A DNA stretch of 64,000 bases from positions 72,673-136,672 of the forward strand of contig JANLOO010000034.1 of assembly GCA_031366605.1 (NCBI GenBank), read 5' to 3'. The notes beneath the pieces are model-generated. The model was given only the letters and a program-made list of their open reading frames with translations. It was not told the origin of the DNA and did not search any database. Both the position numbers and the translations under genes were made by a program. Positions 1 to 9,415 of the stretch are shown here, one piece after another (position 1 is the first letter of the stretch; each line of letters begins with the position of its first letter). The stretch is from CALMEC01 sp031366605 (GTDB lineage: Bacteria; Actinomycetota; Thermoleophilia; Miltoncostaeales; Miltoncostaeaceae).

Positions 1-475
1 GATCGTCGCGGACGCGTTGCAGCAGGTGGACAACCGGAAGATCCCATGCCTGCGCCAGGTGTGCCGCGATGAGCCCGGCCTGGTTGAACCCCCGAACACG
101 CTCCCGATCCCGTGTCAGCGGCACCGGGGTCAGGCCGACGCCTCGAGGTGGGCCGACGCACCGACTCGCGATCAGACCCGCAAGCTCACTCGCCAGATCG
201 CGCCGCCCGTGATCCTTGAGCGCCCCGATCGCCACCGGCAGTGGATCGACGTAGGCCGCAGCGAACTGCAGGCGATCGACAGCTGGTGGGCACTCGGCGC
301 ACCGCGGGGTCGACACCGCCCACGGGTGCCCGCACCGCGCGCAGCCGACCGGATGTGGGACGGCGATCGCACCCGCACACGCCGCGCAGATCGCCGCGCC
401 GGGGAGGCGGCACGCCGCACATGTCGGAGGGACGACGAGGTCCAGGAGGCCGACGACCCGACGTAAGATGCGCAT
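1..475 (-). CDS. ComF family phosphoribosyltransferase-like protein (partial, 3' end outside window)
   Basis: Reading the minus strand from ATG at 475 gives about 158 codons open to the window edge. The protein starts MRILRRVVGLLDLVVPP and has a zinc-ribbon-like N-terminus with CAAC, CAAC, CARCG and CAEC pairs. A segment AVDRLQFAAAYVDPLPVAIGA..KDHGRRDL and the conserved TPVPLTRDRERVRGFNQA follow. That order (double Cys pairs, K-G/H-R block, VPL.R.R.RGFNQ) is the ComF/GntX layout, a protein linked to DNA uptake or amidophosphoribosyl-type chemistry. The C-terminal PRPP-binding loop lies outside the window. No clear Shine-Dalgarno site precedes the ATG. Confidence 0.85.
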   Translation of the reverse strand, partial: MRILRRVVGLLDLVVPPTCAACRLPGAAICAACAGAIAVPHPVGCARCGHPWAVSTPRCAECPPAVDRLQFAAAYVDPLPVAIGALKDHGRRDLASELAGLIASRCVGPPRGVGLTPVPLTRDRERVRGFNQAGLIAAHLAQAWDLPVVHLLQRVRDD

Positions 476-612
476 CGCAGCAGCGTGGCATCAGAAGTGT
501 GTCGCAGGACGCACGAAACTGTGCCAAATGTGACCGCGAACCGTCACAACTTCTGTGACATTCTCGCGCGCGCCCCTCCGCTCGCGCGCCCCGTGTTGTG
601 GAGGTCACCCGG

Positions 613-2225
613 ATGATCGTTCATCGTCACGTCATGTTCGTGCTCGCCGTCGTCACGGCGCTCGTGACGCCCGTCGTCGCAAGCGCGGCGATACGCGTGG
701 CCTCACCGGGCGGGGCACCGAGCACGGCATGCCCCACCGCAACGCCATGCGATCTGGACACGGCGGTCAATTCGGCGATCGATGGGGACGAGATCGTCCT
801 TCTCGCCGGTGTCTACACCGGCTTCCCGAGCCTCAATCCGGGCGGAAGGGTACTCAACATCCACGGCGCTGACGGCGAACCACGACCCACACTCACATCA
901 CCCCAGAGCACGCTGCGTGTCGGCGTCGGGTCGACGATCAAACGCCTCACGATCACCACGTCGCAACCCACGGTTGGACCGCTCATCAATGTCACGGGAA
1001 ACGGTCCTGCCATCGTCGACCTGGTCGGCGTGGTCATCGACGAGGTCTTCGCACGGGCCCCGGGCGAGGTTCTCAGCTTCACGAACGCCGGACTCGGCAA
1101 CCACATTCGCAACTCGATTCTGGTCTCTGACAGCGGTGGCCAAGAGACCCTCCGCATCCAAGACACGAACCAAGTCGCCCTCGAACATGCCACGGTTCTC
1201 GCGAGAGGAACCGCCTTGCGCGCGCTGCACGTCCTGGCGACAACCACCGCGACCTCGGTCACCATCCGCAACTCGATCGTTCCGGGCACGAACGAAGATA
1301 TCCGTGCGGCCGGCGTCGGCGCGACCGTCGCCCTTGCGCACTCGGCGTATCGACCGACACTCGCCGTCGGCGCTGTCGCCAATGGTGCAGGTGTGATCAC
1401 GAACGATCCCCTGTTCGCCGATCCCGCCAACGGCGACTTTCACGAAGCGCGCGGTTCACCGACGATCGACGCCGGGGACGCCTCGGCGGTACAGGCCGAC
1501 TTCGACGGCCAACCGCGATCCATTGGGGCAGCCCCGGACATCGGTGCAGACGAAGTGCCCATCGCCGCAGTCGTCGCGACGGACGCGCCGACCGCGCTCA
1601 CACTCACTGGCGCGACGCTCAACGGGAGGGTCATCCCCAATGGCGTGAGGACCTCCTACCGTTTCGAGTATTGAACGACCACACGTATGGCTTGACGACG
1701 GCCAACGCTCCGGCGGGTGCGGACGCGAGACCGCACTCGGTAGAGGCGGCACTCGCCGGACTCACACCTGGAACGACGTACCACGCGCGGATCGTGGCCA
1801 CGAGCGTGCTCGGCCAGATCGCCGGCGACGACATCACGTTCGTGACGACATCCGACATGACCGCACCGCGCATTGCAACGCTGATCCTCACCAGCAAGTC
1901 GGTCGCACCGGGCAAGCGCCTGACGCTGAGGCTGACCCTCGACGAAGCAGCGAACGTCAAGGTCACGATCGAACGCATGACCCCGGGACGTCACGTCGGC
2001 GCGAGGTGCGTGCCGGAGGCCAAGACGGGCGCCAAGTGCGTCAAGCTGACCCGTGTCACGACATTCAGTCGCGCGCTCGCCGCAGCCGGCCTCGCCAAAG
2101 TCGTCGTGCCCGCCAAACCCGGTGGCAAGAAGCTGCAGCGGGGGACCTACCGGCTCGTGGTGCAGGCGACCGACGCAGCAAGCAACTCGTCACCGGCGAA
2201 GCGCATCACGTTCACCGTGGCGTAG
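613..2225 (+). pseudogene. Secreted beta-helix protein with C-terminal FnIII-like domain, interrupted by stop and frame change
   Basis: ATG 613 follows GGAGG (600-604). A signal peptide (LAVVTALVTPVVASA) leads into a parallel-beta-helix region resembling choice-of-anchor Q / pectate-lyase-like proteins, including NDPLFADPANGDFH and DAGDASAVQADFDGQPR. A domain of the type ATLNGRV.PNG..TSYRFEY begins near 1600 but stops at TGA 1672-1674. The domain resumes in the -1 frame (YGLTTANAPAG...LTPGTTYHARIVATS) and continues to 2225 with a C-terminal cell-surface-like domain. The two parts are one gene by family logic: the FEY and YG blocks normally sit five residues apart, as they do here. This is either a real lesion or a sequencing error. 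Function is unknown beyond an extracellular location. Confidence 0.75.
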
Positions 2226-2231
2226 GACCGT

Positions 2232-2405
2232 TCAGGCGGGCAGGACGGCGAGCGCGCCTGAACGGCGACGCCACAGCACATGCGCCCACACGCCTGCGCG
2301 GCCCAACACATCCGACGCGGCAAGCGCACTGGAGCCATCAAGCAGCGCAGCGCGGAGCGCTTCGAGCTCGATGCGGTCGAATCCATACCCCTCGCGGTCG
2401 GACAT
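2232..2405 (-). CDS. Small hypothetical protein (57 aa)
   Basis: This short frame has a strong Shine-Dalgarno site, GGGAGG five bases before ATG 2405. The product starts MSDREGYGFDRIELEALRAA and ends RRRSGALAVLPA; it is Leu/Ala rich and probably helical, without a signal peptide. It is convergent with the broken secreted gene ending at 2225 and divergent from the antiporter gene at 2498. I do not recognise a family. The ribosome site and the fit between neighbours are the only support. Confidence 0.45.
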   Translation of the reverse strand: MSDREGYGFDRIELEALRAALLDGSSALAASDVLGRAGVWAHVLWRRRSGALAVLPA

Positions 2406-2497
2406 CCGTGCCTCCCTTGACGTGCGTTGCTCCCCCTTTACATCGGCACACCTGCGCGTCGGCATGAGGGGGTGGGCGGCGGCTATCCTCCCTCGCC

Positions 2498-3535
2498 GTG
2501 GTCCGCAAAATTCTTGCCCTCCTGCTCGTCTTGGGTCCCGTCACGATCCTGGCCAAGCAGCTCGGAGCCGGCGATATGACACTGTTCGCGCTCGCCGCGG
2601 CGGCGCTCATCCCGCTCGCGTGGCTCATCGGCGAGTCAACCGAACATGCTGCCCACCACACAGGCCCCGGCATCGGCGGGTTCATCAACGCGACGTTCGG
2701 AAATGCGCCGGAGCTGATCATCTCGCTCCTCGCGATTCACGAGGGGCTGTTCGACGTGGTCCGCGGGTCACTGGCCGGGTCGGTCATCGGCAACCTGCTG
2801 CTCGTGCTGGGATTCTCGCTCCTGTTCGGAGGTCGGGGCGACCTGGACCGCTCTTCCAGCCTCGTCTCGCTGGGCCTCGTCGGGCTCGCAACAGCGTTGT
2901 TCCTCATTCCGGCGATTCCCGGCTTCGGTGGCGATCCCGAACGTCGCTTCATCGCCCAACTGGGAGTGCCGATCGCCGTTGCCCTGCTGGTGATCTACAT
3001 CGTCGTGACCGTCATCGCGCTGCGGCGGCACAGACAGATGCACGTCTCCGATGACCCGAGCGAGATGACCGGCTGGTCACTCTCACTGTCGCTGATTGCG
3101 TTGGGCGCAGCGACCGTGGTCACGGCGCTGGTCGCCGAGGTCCTCGTCGGCTCACTCCAGGTGTTTGCGGAGAAGGCGGGACTCTCGGAGTTCTTCGTCG
3201 CCGCGGTCATCGTCGCGATCGTCGGCAACGCGGCCGAACACGGCGGCGCGGTCGTCGTGGCGGCGAAGGGCAACATCAAGCTCGCGTCCGAGATCGCCTT
3301 GGCTTCGAGCGCGCAGGTTGCCGTGTTCCTCATCCCCGCTGTCGCCCTGATTTCCTGGGCGCTCAACCCGCTCGCACTGTCATTTCGTCCCGTTGAGATC
3401 GTCGCACTGTTTGGTGCGGTCGCACTGACGTGCGTCGTGCTGTGGGGTGGTCGCTCCAGTCGGCTGCGCGGAGCGATCCTGATCACGGCGTACGTGGCGA
3501 TCGCCGTTCTGTTCTTCGCCGTCGGGGACAGGTAG
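2498..3535 (+). CDS. Calcium/proton (cation) exchanger, CaCA/CAX family
   Basis: The 345-residue integral membrane protein carries the two CaCA alpha-repeats: GNAPELIISLLAI near residues 69-81 and VGNAAEHGGAVVVAAKGN near 245. The acidic residue in each (PEL, AEH) is the expected cation-binding glutamate. About ten hydrophobic segments and the length match the CAX/VCX1/ChaA-like family, which exports Ca2+ in exchange for H+ across the cytoplasmic membrane. The start is GTG 2498; no earlier start fits. It stands alone between the small minus gene and the hydrolase at 3569. Confidence 0.9.
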   Translation: MVRKILALLLVLGPVTILAKQLGAGDMTLFALAAAALIPLAWLIGESTEHAAHHTGPGIGGFINATFGNAPELIISLLAIHEGLFDVVRGSLAGSVIGNLLLVLGFSLLFGGRGDLDRSSSLVSLGLVGLATALFLIPAIPGFGGDPERRFIAQLGVPIAVALLVIYIVVTVIALRRHRQMHVSDDPSEMTGWSLSLSLIALGAATVVTALVAEVLVGSLQVFAEKAGLSEFFVAAVIVAIVGNAAEHGGAVVVAAKGNIKLASEIALASSAQVAVFLIPAVALISWALNPLALSFRPVEIVALFGAVALTCVVLWGGRSSRLRGAILITAYVAIAVLFFAVGDR

Positions 3536-3568
3536 CGACGCGGCCGGTCGGCATGGGAAGATTGTCTC

Positions 3569-4330
3569 ATGCACCTCCGACTGCTGCGTCACGCAACGCT
3601 CCTCGTACAGTTCGGTGACATCCGGCTGCTGATCGATCCCATGCTCGACCCGGTCGCCACCCAACCGCCCGTGCCCGAGACACCGAACCCGCGCCCCAAT
3701 CCGCTCGTCGAGCTTCCCGTGCAACCGCTCGATGCCGTTGCCGGTGTGTCCGCAACCCTGGTCACGCACCTGCACGGCGATCACTTCGACCGCACGGCGT
3801 TGGGCGTGGTTCCGCGCGATCGTCCGGTCCTGTGCCAGCCGCGCGATCGGCCGATGTTCGTCCGCGCCGGCCTGCAGGCCACGACGTTCGACGGGACGAC
3901 GGAACTCGGCCCGCTTCGCATCACCCGGACCACCGGACAACACGGCACAGGGGCGATCGGCAAGGAAATGGGCGACAGCAGCGGCTACGTCATCGCCTGC
4001 GACGGCGAGCCGACGCTGTACATCGCAGGCGACACCGTGTGGTGCGACGAGGTTCAGAATGCGATCACCACGCATGAGCCGGCGGTGATCGTCGTCAACG
4101 CCGGGGCCGCGCGGTTCATCCACGGCGATCCCATCACGATGGACATCCCCGACGTCATCGCCACGTGTAATGCCGCGCCGGACGCGCTGATCGTCGCGGT
4201 CCACATGGAGGCCGTGAACCACTGCGGACTCGATCGTGCAGGCTTGCGCGCGGCGATGGACGCCGCCGGTCTGACCGGCAGGGTCGCGACACCCGCCGAT
4301 GGCGAGACGCTCGAGCTGTCGTTCGGTTAG
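3569..4330 (+). CDS. MBL-fold metallo-hydrolase (UlaG-like)
   Basis: The 253-aa protein has the metal-binding motif HLHGDHFD at residues 67-74. It also has an early LLIDPMLDP strand, a later H in TGQHGTGAIG, an aspartate in YIAGDTVWCDE and a C-terminal VAVHMEAVNHCGL histidine. These fit the UlaG/YfhL-type branch of the metallo-beta-lactamase fold, cytoplasmic hydrolases with two bound metals. The substrate cannot be inferred. The gene lies 33 bp after the antiporter and could be co-transcribed with it. Confidence 0.85.
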   Translation: MHLRLLRHATLLVQFGDIRLLIDPMLDPVATQPPVPETPNPRPNPLVELPVQPLDAVAGVSATLVTHLHGDHFDRTALGVVPRDRPVLCQPRDRPMFVRAGLQATTFDGTTELGPLRITRTTGQHGTGAIGKEMGDSSGYVIACDGEPTLYIAGDTVWCDEVQNAITTHEPAVIVVNAGAARFIHGDPITMDIPDVIATCNAAPDALIVAVHMEAVNHCGLDRAGLRAAMDAAGLTGRVATPADGETLELSFG

Positions 4331-4895
4331 AACCGTCAGCCGCCCGTTGCTCGGTCGGGTTGAGCCGCCTCGCCAGTGCGGGTCGATGTCGTCCCATCGG
4401 AGGTGTTGCGTCAACGCGCGTGTGGGTGCGAACCTGCCGGGCACCGGGCGTCGTTCGCGTCTGGGTTTGCCTGGGGTGGGGGTCGCGGGCAGAAGCCACC
4501 GTGCGTGTGTACCACCGTCGCATCGTGCGGGGCGATGGTGCGTCGCGGGACAATCCGTGTGACGGTCCCGGAGTTCCTGGATGACGCGCTGCGGGTCGTG
4601 GGCCTGCCGCGGAGCGCTGTTCCGCTTCGCGTCTGAGGGCGGGCCATGAGTACGAGCCCGGTCGCTCACGCGCCGTGCCCGCCGACAACGCTTGACCCGA
4701 CCAGACTTCCACCAAATGGCCTTTTTCGACCCGCTCGCATCCCGCCGGGGCGTGGTGGTGCGGGCTTCGAGGGCGGATGGGATGAGGCGCGCGCACGGGG
4801 CCGGATCGCGTCTGCTTGCGAGGGCGGTTTGCCGCTCTGCAAGGGAGCGCGGCTCGTTCAGCGGGCGGTACGCGAACGATACGCGGAGCCGGCTC
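4331..4895. other. 565-bp gap without a recognisable gene
   Basis: Several overlapping open frames run through this GC-rich stretch on both strands. None has a Shine-Dalgarno site with a plausible start, family motifs or a consistent amino-acid make-up; products are Arg/Pro/Thr-rich in all frames. It separates the convergent hydrolase and mtnA genes and may be the remnant of a decayed gene. I saw no clear terminator or RNA. Confidence 0.5.
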
Positions 4896-5981
4896 TTACC
4901 CCTGCTCGGTTGCGGTGTCCCAGGCCGCGCGGAGGGCACGGTCGTAGGGCGGACGATGAACCCCCTGCTCCGTGACGATCGCCGACACCAACCGATGCGG
5001 TGTGCGGTCGAAGGCGGGGTTCGCAACATGCGCTCCAACTGGTGTTGCGCTTCGGCCGAACAGTCCGATCTGCAGCACTTCGTCGGCTGCACGCTCCTCA
5101 ATGGGAATCTCCGCCGCTGAGGGGAGCGACAAGTCAAGTGTGGACGTTGGCGCGGCCACGATGAACGGAATGCCGTGTTCGCGGGCCAGAATCGCGACGC
5201 CGTAGGTTCCGACCTTGTTGACCACATCGCCGTTCGCCGCGATGCGATCCGCACCGACCACGACGTGGGTGACGCGCCCCTCGGCCATCATGGTCGCCGC
5301 CATGTTGTCGGCGATCAGGGTGTACGGAATGCCCTCTTGACCGAGTTCCCAGGCGGTCAGTCGCGCACCCTGCAGAAGTGGGCGGGTCTCATCGACGATC
5401 ACGCGGACGGTCGGGTCGGCCGCAAATGCCGCGCGTACGACGCCCAGCGCCGTCCCATAGCCACCCGTCGCAAGCGCACCCGCGTTGCAGTGGGTCAAGA
5501 TCCGTGCGCCACGGTGGATGAGCGCCCGTCCGTGAGCACCCATGCGTTCGCATCGGTCGACCTCGTCGGTGTGGATGCGCCGGGCAGTCGTCGCGAGTTC
5601 CGCGACCAGGTCCTGTGCAGATCCCGCGTGGCCGGCGACGATGCGAAGCTGCGCATCGACCGCCCATGTCAGGTTGACCGCGGTGGGTCGCGCGGCCCGC
5701 AACGCCTGGCCGGCTCGGTTGAGTTCGTCTTTGAGTGCCGCCAGCTCGGCGGGTCCGCGCTGCCCCGCCAACGCCACGCCCATCGCAGCCGCGATGCCAA
5801 TCGCAGGCGCCCCGCGCACCACCATCGTCTTGATCGCGTCGACCACCTCCTGCCAACTGTGCAGCGTCACGCTGACGAGTTCGCCCGGCAGCCGCGTTTG
5901 GTCGAGCATCCGCACCTCACCGTCCCCCAGTGCGAGGATGTCCGCCGGCGCGAGCCCCGATGGCGGCGACGCGATGTTCAT
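4896..5981 (-). CDS. mtnA: S-methyl-5-thioribose-1-phosphate isomerase
   Basis: The 361-aa protein belongs to the MtnA / eIF2B-alpha-like family. It isomerises methylthioribose-1-phosphate to methylthioribulose-1-phosphate in the methionine salvage pathway. Visible motifs are VRGAPAIGIAAA (residues 55-66), THCNAGALATGGYGTALG with the catalytic cysteine at C165, and VGADRIAANGDVVNKVGTYG with the catalytic aspartate at D245. Length is typical. The start ATG overlaps the stop of the PGI/PMI gene (ATGA), so it is the last gene of the minus-strand operon. No other salvage gene is in the window. Confidence 0.95.
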   Translation of the reverse strand: MNIASPPSGLAPADILALGDGEVRMLDQTRLPGELVSVTLHSWQEVVDAIKTMVVRGAPAIGIAAAMGVALAGQRGPAELAALKDELNRAGQALRAARPTAVNLTWAVDAQLRIVAGHAGSAQDLVAELATTARRIHTDEVDRCERMGAHGRALIHRGARILTHCNAGALATGGYGTALGVVRAAFAADPTVRVIVDETRPLLQGARLTAWELGQEGIPYTLIADNMAATMMAEGRVTHVVVGADRIAANGDVVNKVGTYGVAILAREHGIPFIVAAPTSTLDLSLPSAAEIPIEERAADEVLQIGLFGRSATPVGAHVANPAFDRTPHRLVSAIVTEQGVHRPPYDRALRAAWDTATEQG

Positions 5982-7069
5982 TGCTGCGGTGGCTCGGCAG
6001 TGCGGCCGTACGGGGTGTTCGCCAGACCGTCCTTCAACTGGTCAATCATCGTGATCGGCCCCGGATCGACCTGACGCAAGCACGCAAGGTAGAGCGACAC
6101 GTAGTCGCCCAAGAGCACCAAGTCGAGCATGCGTGCAAGCGCGCCGCGGCCCTCGGCCTCGATTCGGGTGACCCCCTCGACGTACGGGGAGACAAGCTGG
6201 TCAGTGAGTCCGAACCGCCGCTCCACCTGACGGTGGTTACGCGGGTCCAGCAACATGATCACGCGTGTTCGGGCGCCTTGCGCGCCCATCCCCTCCATGC
6301 CCACGATCTCGTTGTGATTGTGCTCAGGAAGCCGCGACCAGTACGCCGGGATCTTGGCGTTCTCGTTGAGCTGGCATTTCCAGCGGTAGGCGATCGGGCC
6401 GGTGATCTCGGCGCCCCAGATCAGGGGCAGCCGTTCGTTGAGCAAGGACGCGACCTGCTTGGCAGGGTTTTCCTCCTCAGGGGCTCCGGGACCGTAGTCG
6501 CGGACCGCCGACGACAGGGTCTCGCGGGCCTCGACAAGCTCGGATTCGAGCGGCGGCAACACCTCGAAGCGCTCGAGTACCACCATCATCGCCGCGAGCA
6601 TCTGCACCAGTGCGGCGCGGGGCATCGGCGCCTGCGGCACCTCAACCAACGGCACGCCGCGTGGCTCGTAATAGTCCTTGAATCGCCCGCCGGTCGAGAT
6701 GCCGATCGCCGGACACGTGCGGTCGATGGCGTCCATCATGCAGGTCAGGGTCTCCTCGGTGGTCCCCGAGAACGATGAGCCGACGACGAGGGTGTTCTCG
6801 CCCACCCAACCGGGCAGGTAGTAGTCGCGAATCACCTGGACAGGTCGGCGCAGACGATCCCAGAACGCACCGACGATCAGGTCGCCCGCGATCGCCGAGC
6901 CTCCCATTCCGCAGATGGCGACGTTGTGGACCGCATCGGCCGGGAAGGGAATCTCGACGGCCCTGGCGCTCGCGACCGCCGCGTCAAAAACCTCGACAGC
7001 ACGACCGGTCGCGCCGATCAGACCCATCGAGTCGATGTCCAAGATGTTCGGGTGGTCAAGCAGGCTCAT
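5978..7069 (-). CDS. Bifunctional phosphoglucose/phosphomannose isomerase (SIS domain)
   Basis: The 363-aa protein has an N-terminal SIS domain with CGMGGSAIAGDL (about residues 52-63) and SSFSGTTEETL (about 97-107), then the C-terminal bact-PGI domain with WKCQLNENAKIPAYWS and HNHNEIVGMEG. It interconverts fructose-6-phosphate with glucose-6-phosphate and mannose-6-phosphate. It sits directly after a sugar-nucleotide pyrophosphorylase, with which it overlaps by 14 bases, and before mtnA (4-base overlap). The context suggests it feeds hexose phosphates into activated sugars for the envelope. Confidence 0.92.
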   Translation of the reverse strand: MSLLDHPNILDIDSMGLIGATGRAVEVFDAAVASARAVEIPFPADAVHNVAICGMGGSAIAGDLIVGAFWDRLRRPVQVIRDYYLPGWVGENTLVVGSSFSGTTEETLTCMMDAIDRTCPAIGISTGGRFKDYYEPRGVPLVEVPQAPMPRAALVQMLAAMMVVLERFEVLPPLESELVEARETLSSAVRDYGPGAPEEENPAKQVASLLNERLPLIWGAEITGPIAYRWKCQLNENAKIPAYWSRLPEHNHNEIVGMEGMGAQGARTRVIMLLDPRNHRQVERRFGLTDQLVSPYVEGVTRIEAEGRGALARMLDLVLLGDYVSLYLACLRQVDPGPITMIDQLKDGLANTPYGRTAEPPQQ

Positions 7070-8132
7070 TGCGCTCCCCTCCGTGCAACTGCGATTGGTC
7101 CACGTCTGCGTTGGTCGGGACGATGCCCCCGGCGACCGTCACACCGGCTGCGATCGTAGCGCCGTCTCCGACGACAGCGCCGTCCGCAACCCTGGCACGA
7201 TCGCCCACCGTCACGCCTTCCCCCAGGATGACCCCGTCGATCCGTGCGTCGCGCCCGATGCGCGAACCGGCACCGACGACGCTGCGCAGAACCACCGTAC
7301 CGGGGCCCACGACCACGTCCGCGCCGATCGTGGTGCCGGACGCGACGCGGGCGTCGGCAGCCAATTGTGCCCCGGGACCGACATAGCGGTCACCCGTCGG
7401 GGCATCCGTGCGGACTGCGCCCGCCAGGACGTCAAGGTGCGCCTGAAGGTACGAGTCCGGGGTCCCGATGTCGCGCCAGTAGCTGTCGCTGGGGTAGCCG
7501 GCGAGTCGATCTTCGTGCGCCAGTGCGGGAAAGACGTCGCGCTCGATCGAGCAAGGCTCGCCCGACGGGATGCGCTCCAGCACCTCGCGTTCGAGCAGAT
7601 ACGTGCCCGCGTTGATCAAGAACGGCTCGCCCGCACGCAACTGATCCGGGCGGGGCTTCTCCAGAAATGCCTCCACGCGTCGATCGGGATGCAGCCGCAC
7701 GAGCCCATACCGCGACGGATCAGCGACCGGGGTCAGGGCGAGCGTCCCGGCAACGCCGGTCGCCTGGTGCTGTGCGACGACCAGGGACAGATCGAGGTCC
7801 GTCAAAACGTCACCGTTGAACACCAGCACCTGCGCGCTCGTCAGCAGTGGCTCCGCATTCTTGACCGCGCCGGCCGTGCCGAGTGGAACCGGGTCCACGA
7901 CGTAGCGCAATCGCATCCCAATGTCCGCGCCGTCGCCAAAGTGCCGTTGCAGCGCCTCGGGTCGGTAGCCACACGAGAAGATCACGTCGGTGACGCCGAA
8001 CCGTCGCAGCTGGTCCAACTGGTGCGCGACGAAGGGCCTGTCCACCAACGGCATCATGGGTTTGGGACGCGTGTCGGTCAGCGGGCGAAGGCGCCTGCCT
8101 TCGCCGCCGACGAGGATGACCGCCTCGATCAC
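7056..8132 (-). CDS. Sugar-nucleotide pyrophosphorylase (mannose-1-phosphate guanylyltransferase-like)
   Basis: The 358-aa protein starts with the nucleotidyltransferase signature AVILVGGEGRRLRPLTDTRP.KPMMPL. It continues with PLGTAGAVKNAE and the metal-binding VFNGDVLTD, and ends with a left-handed beta-helix of V/I-G hexapeptides from about residue 250. This is the GDP-mannose / dNDP-glucose pyrophosphorylase fold, joining a sugar-1-phosphate to an NTP. The PGI/PMI neighbour favours mannose-1-phosphate, but glucose-1-phosphate is possible given the adjacent UDP-glucose dehydrogenase. ATG overlaps the ugd stop by four bases. Confidence 0.88.
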   Translation of the reverse strand: MIEAVILVGGEGRRLRPLTDTRPKPMMPLVDRPFVAHQLDQLRRFGVTDVIFSCGYRPEALQRHFGDGADIGMRLRYVVDPVPLGTAGAVKNAEPLLTSAQVLVFNGDVLTDLDLSLVVAQHQATGVAGTLALTPVADPSRYGLVRLHPDRRVEAFLEKPRPDQLRAGEPFLINAGTYLLEREVLERIPSGEPCSIERDVFPALAHEDRLAGYPSDSYWRDIGTPDSYLQAHLDVLAGAVRTDAPTGDRYVGPGAQLAADARVASGTTIGADVVVGPGTVVLRSVVGAGSRIGRDARIDGVILGEGVTVGDRARVADGAVVGDGATIAAGVTVAGGIVPTNADVDQSQLHGGERNEPA

Positions 8133-9415
8133 GCCCGGCCGATGCCCTCGTACGTAAACCCGGCCTCGCGCATCGCCACCGGATCAAGCGCGTTTCGGCC
8201 GTCGATCAGCACCTGGCGGTTCATCATCGGAGCGAGTGCCGCCCAATCCAGGCCGATGATCTGGTGCCACTCGGTGACGAGTACGGCGGCATCGGCGCCC
8301 GTCATCGCGTCGACCGCGCTGCCGCACAACTCGACCCCACGAAGCCGCTCGCCCGCGGCATCAATGGCGATCGGATCGTAGGCACGCACCGTGGCGCCTT
8401 CGGCCAGTAGCCGCGCCGCCAGCACCAGGCTCGACGCCTCACGCATGTCGTCGGTCTCGGGTTTGAACGCGAGTCCGAGCAACGCGACCGTCGCGCCCTC
8501 CAGCTGCCCCAGGTGCTTGCGCAGCTTGCCGATGACCCGCCGCTTCTGCAGCTCGTTGACCTCGATGACCGAGTTGAGCAACTGGAAGTGATACCCCGAG
8601 TTGCCCGCCAATTGTTTGAGTGCCGAAACGTCTTTTGGAAAGCAGCTGCCCCCGAAGCCTATCCCTGCTTTCAAGAACGCGGTTCCGATGCGCTGATCCA
8701 GGCCCATGCCCTTTGCGACGGTGACGACGTCCGCGCCCACCTCTTCGCAGACGTTCGCGATCTCGTTGATGAAGCTGATCTTGGTCGCCAGGAACGCGTT
8801 GGACGCGTACTTGACCATCTCGGCCGTGGGTACGGTGGTGCGGACGATCGGGGAGCCGAGTGGCTCGTAGAGGGCGGCGACGCGGTCACCGTCCTCCACG
8901 CGGAACTCGCCGATGACGACGCGGTCCGGTTTGAGGAAGTCCACGATGGCCGCGCCCTCTTTGAGGAACTCGGGGTTGGAGCAGTACCCCACGATGCCCA
9001 GGCCGTGCGCGTCCAGTTCGGCCCGTACCCGCTCGCCCGTCCCGACCGGGACTGTGCTCTTCATGATCAACAGGTGCCGCGCGTCGGCCCCGACCGCGGC
9101 GAGTTCCTCGACGAACCCCATGACGCGCGACAGGTCGGCATCGCCGGAGTACGTCGGTGGGGTGTCGACCGCGATGAAGATCAGATCCGACCGCTCCAGA
9201 AGCCGTGGCAGGTCGAGCGTGAAATCCAGACGCTGCCGATTGGCAGCGACCAGATCTTCGAGACCCGGCTCGTAGATCGGGATCTTGCCGTCATGCAGCG
9301 CCGCGACCTTGCGCGCATCGATGTCGCGCAGCGTCACCTCGTGCCCGAGGGACGCGAGACAGACCCCGGTGACCAGACCCACGTAACCGGCCCCGATGAC
9401 GCCGACGCGGGCTAT
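8129..9415 (-). CDS. ugd: UDP-glucose 6-dehydrogenase
   Basis: The enzyme oxidises UDP-glucose to UDP-glucuronate. Motifs: Rossmann RVGVIGAGYVGLVTG, STVPVGTG, YCSNPEFLKEGAA and GIGFGGSCFPKDV with the catalytic cysteine, followed by GLAFKPETDDMREA. The first canonical start is GTG at 9382, but that start would remove the conserved glycine-rich NAD loop encoded just upstream. In frame, the only initiator-like codon after the previous reading frame is ATA at 9413-9415. It overlaps the TAG stop of the LCP gene in CTATAG, so I extend to there. The start is therefore uncertain; the identity is not. Confidence 0.9.
   Translation of the reverse strand: MARVGVIGAGYVGLVTGVCLASLGHEVTLRDIDARKVAALHDGKIPIYEPGLEDLVAANRQRLDFTLDLPRLLERSDLIFIAVDTPPTYSGDADLSRVMGFVEELAAVGADARHLLIMKSTVPVGTGERVRAELDAHGLGIVGYCSNPEFLKEGAAIVDFLKPDRVVIGEFRVEDGDRVAALYEPLGSPIVRTTVPTAEMVKYASNAFLATKISFINEIANVCEEVGADVVTVAKGMGLDQRIGTAFLKAGIGFGGSCFPKDVSALKQLAGNSGYHFQLLNSVIEVNELQKRRVIGKLRKHLGQLEGATVALLGLAFKPETDDMREASSLVLAARLLAEGATVRAYDPIAIDAAGERLRGVELCGSAVDAMTGADAAVLVTEWHQIIGLDWAALAPMMNRQVLIDGRNALDPVAMREAGFTYEGIGRA

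Noticed and set aside
3380..5254. Minus-strand frame of 624 codons across the hydrolase gene and the gap
   Set aside because: It is antisense to a well-supported hydrolase and overlaps mtnA; the product is Arg/Pro/Ser-rich without any motif, as expected from high-GC shadow frames.
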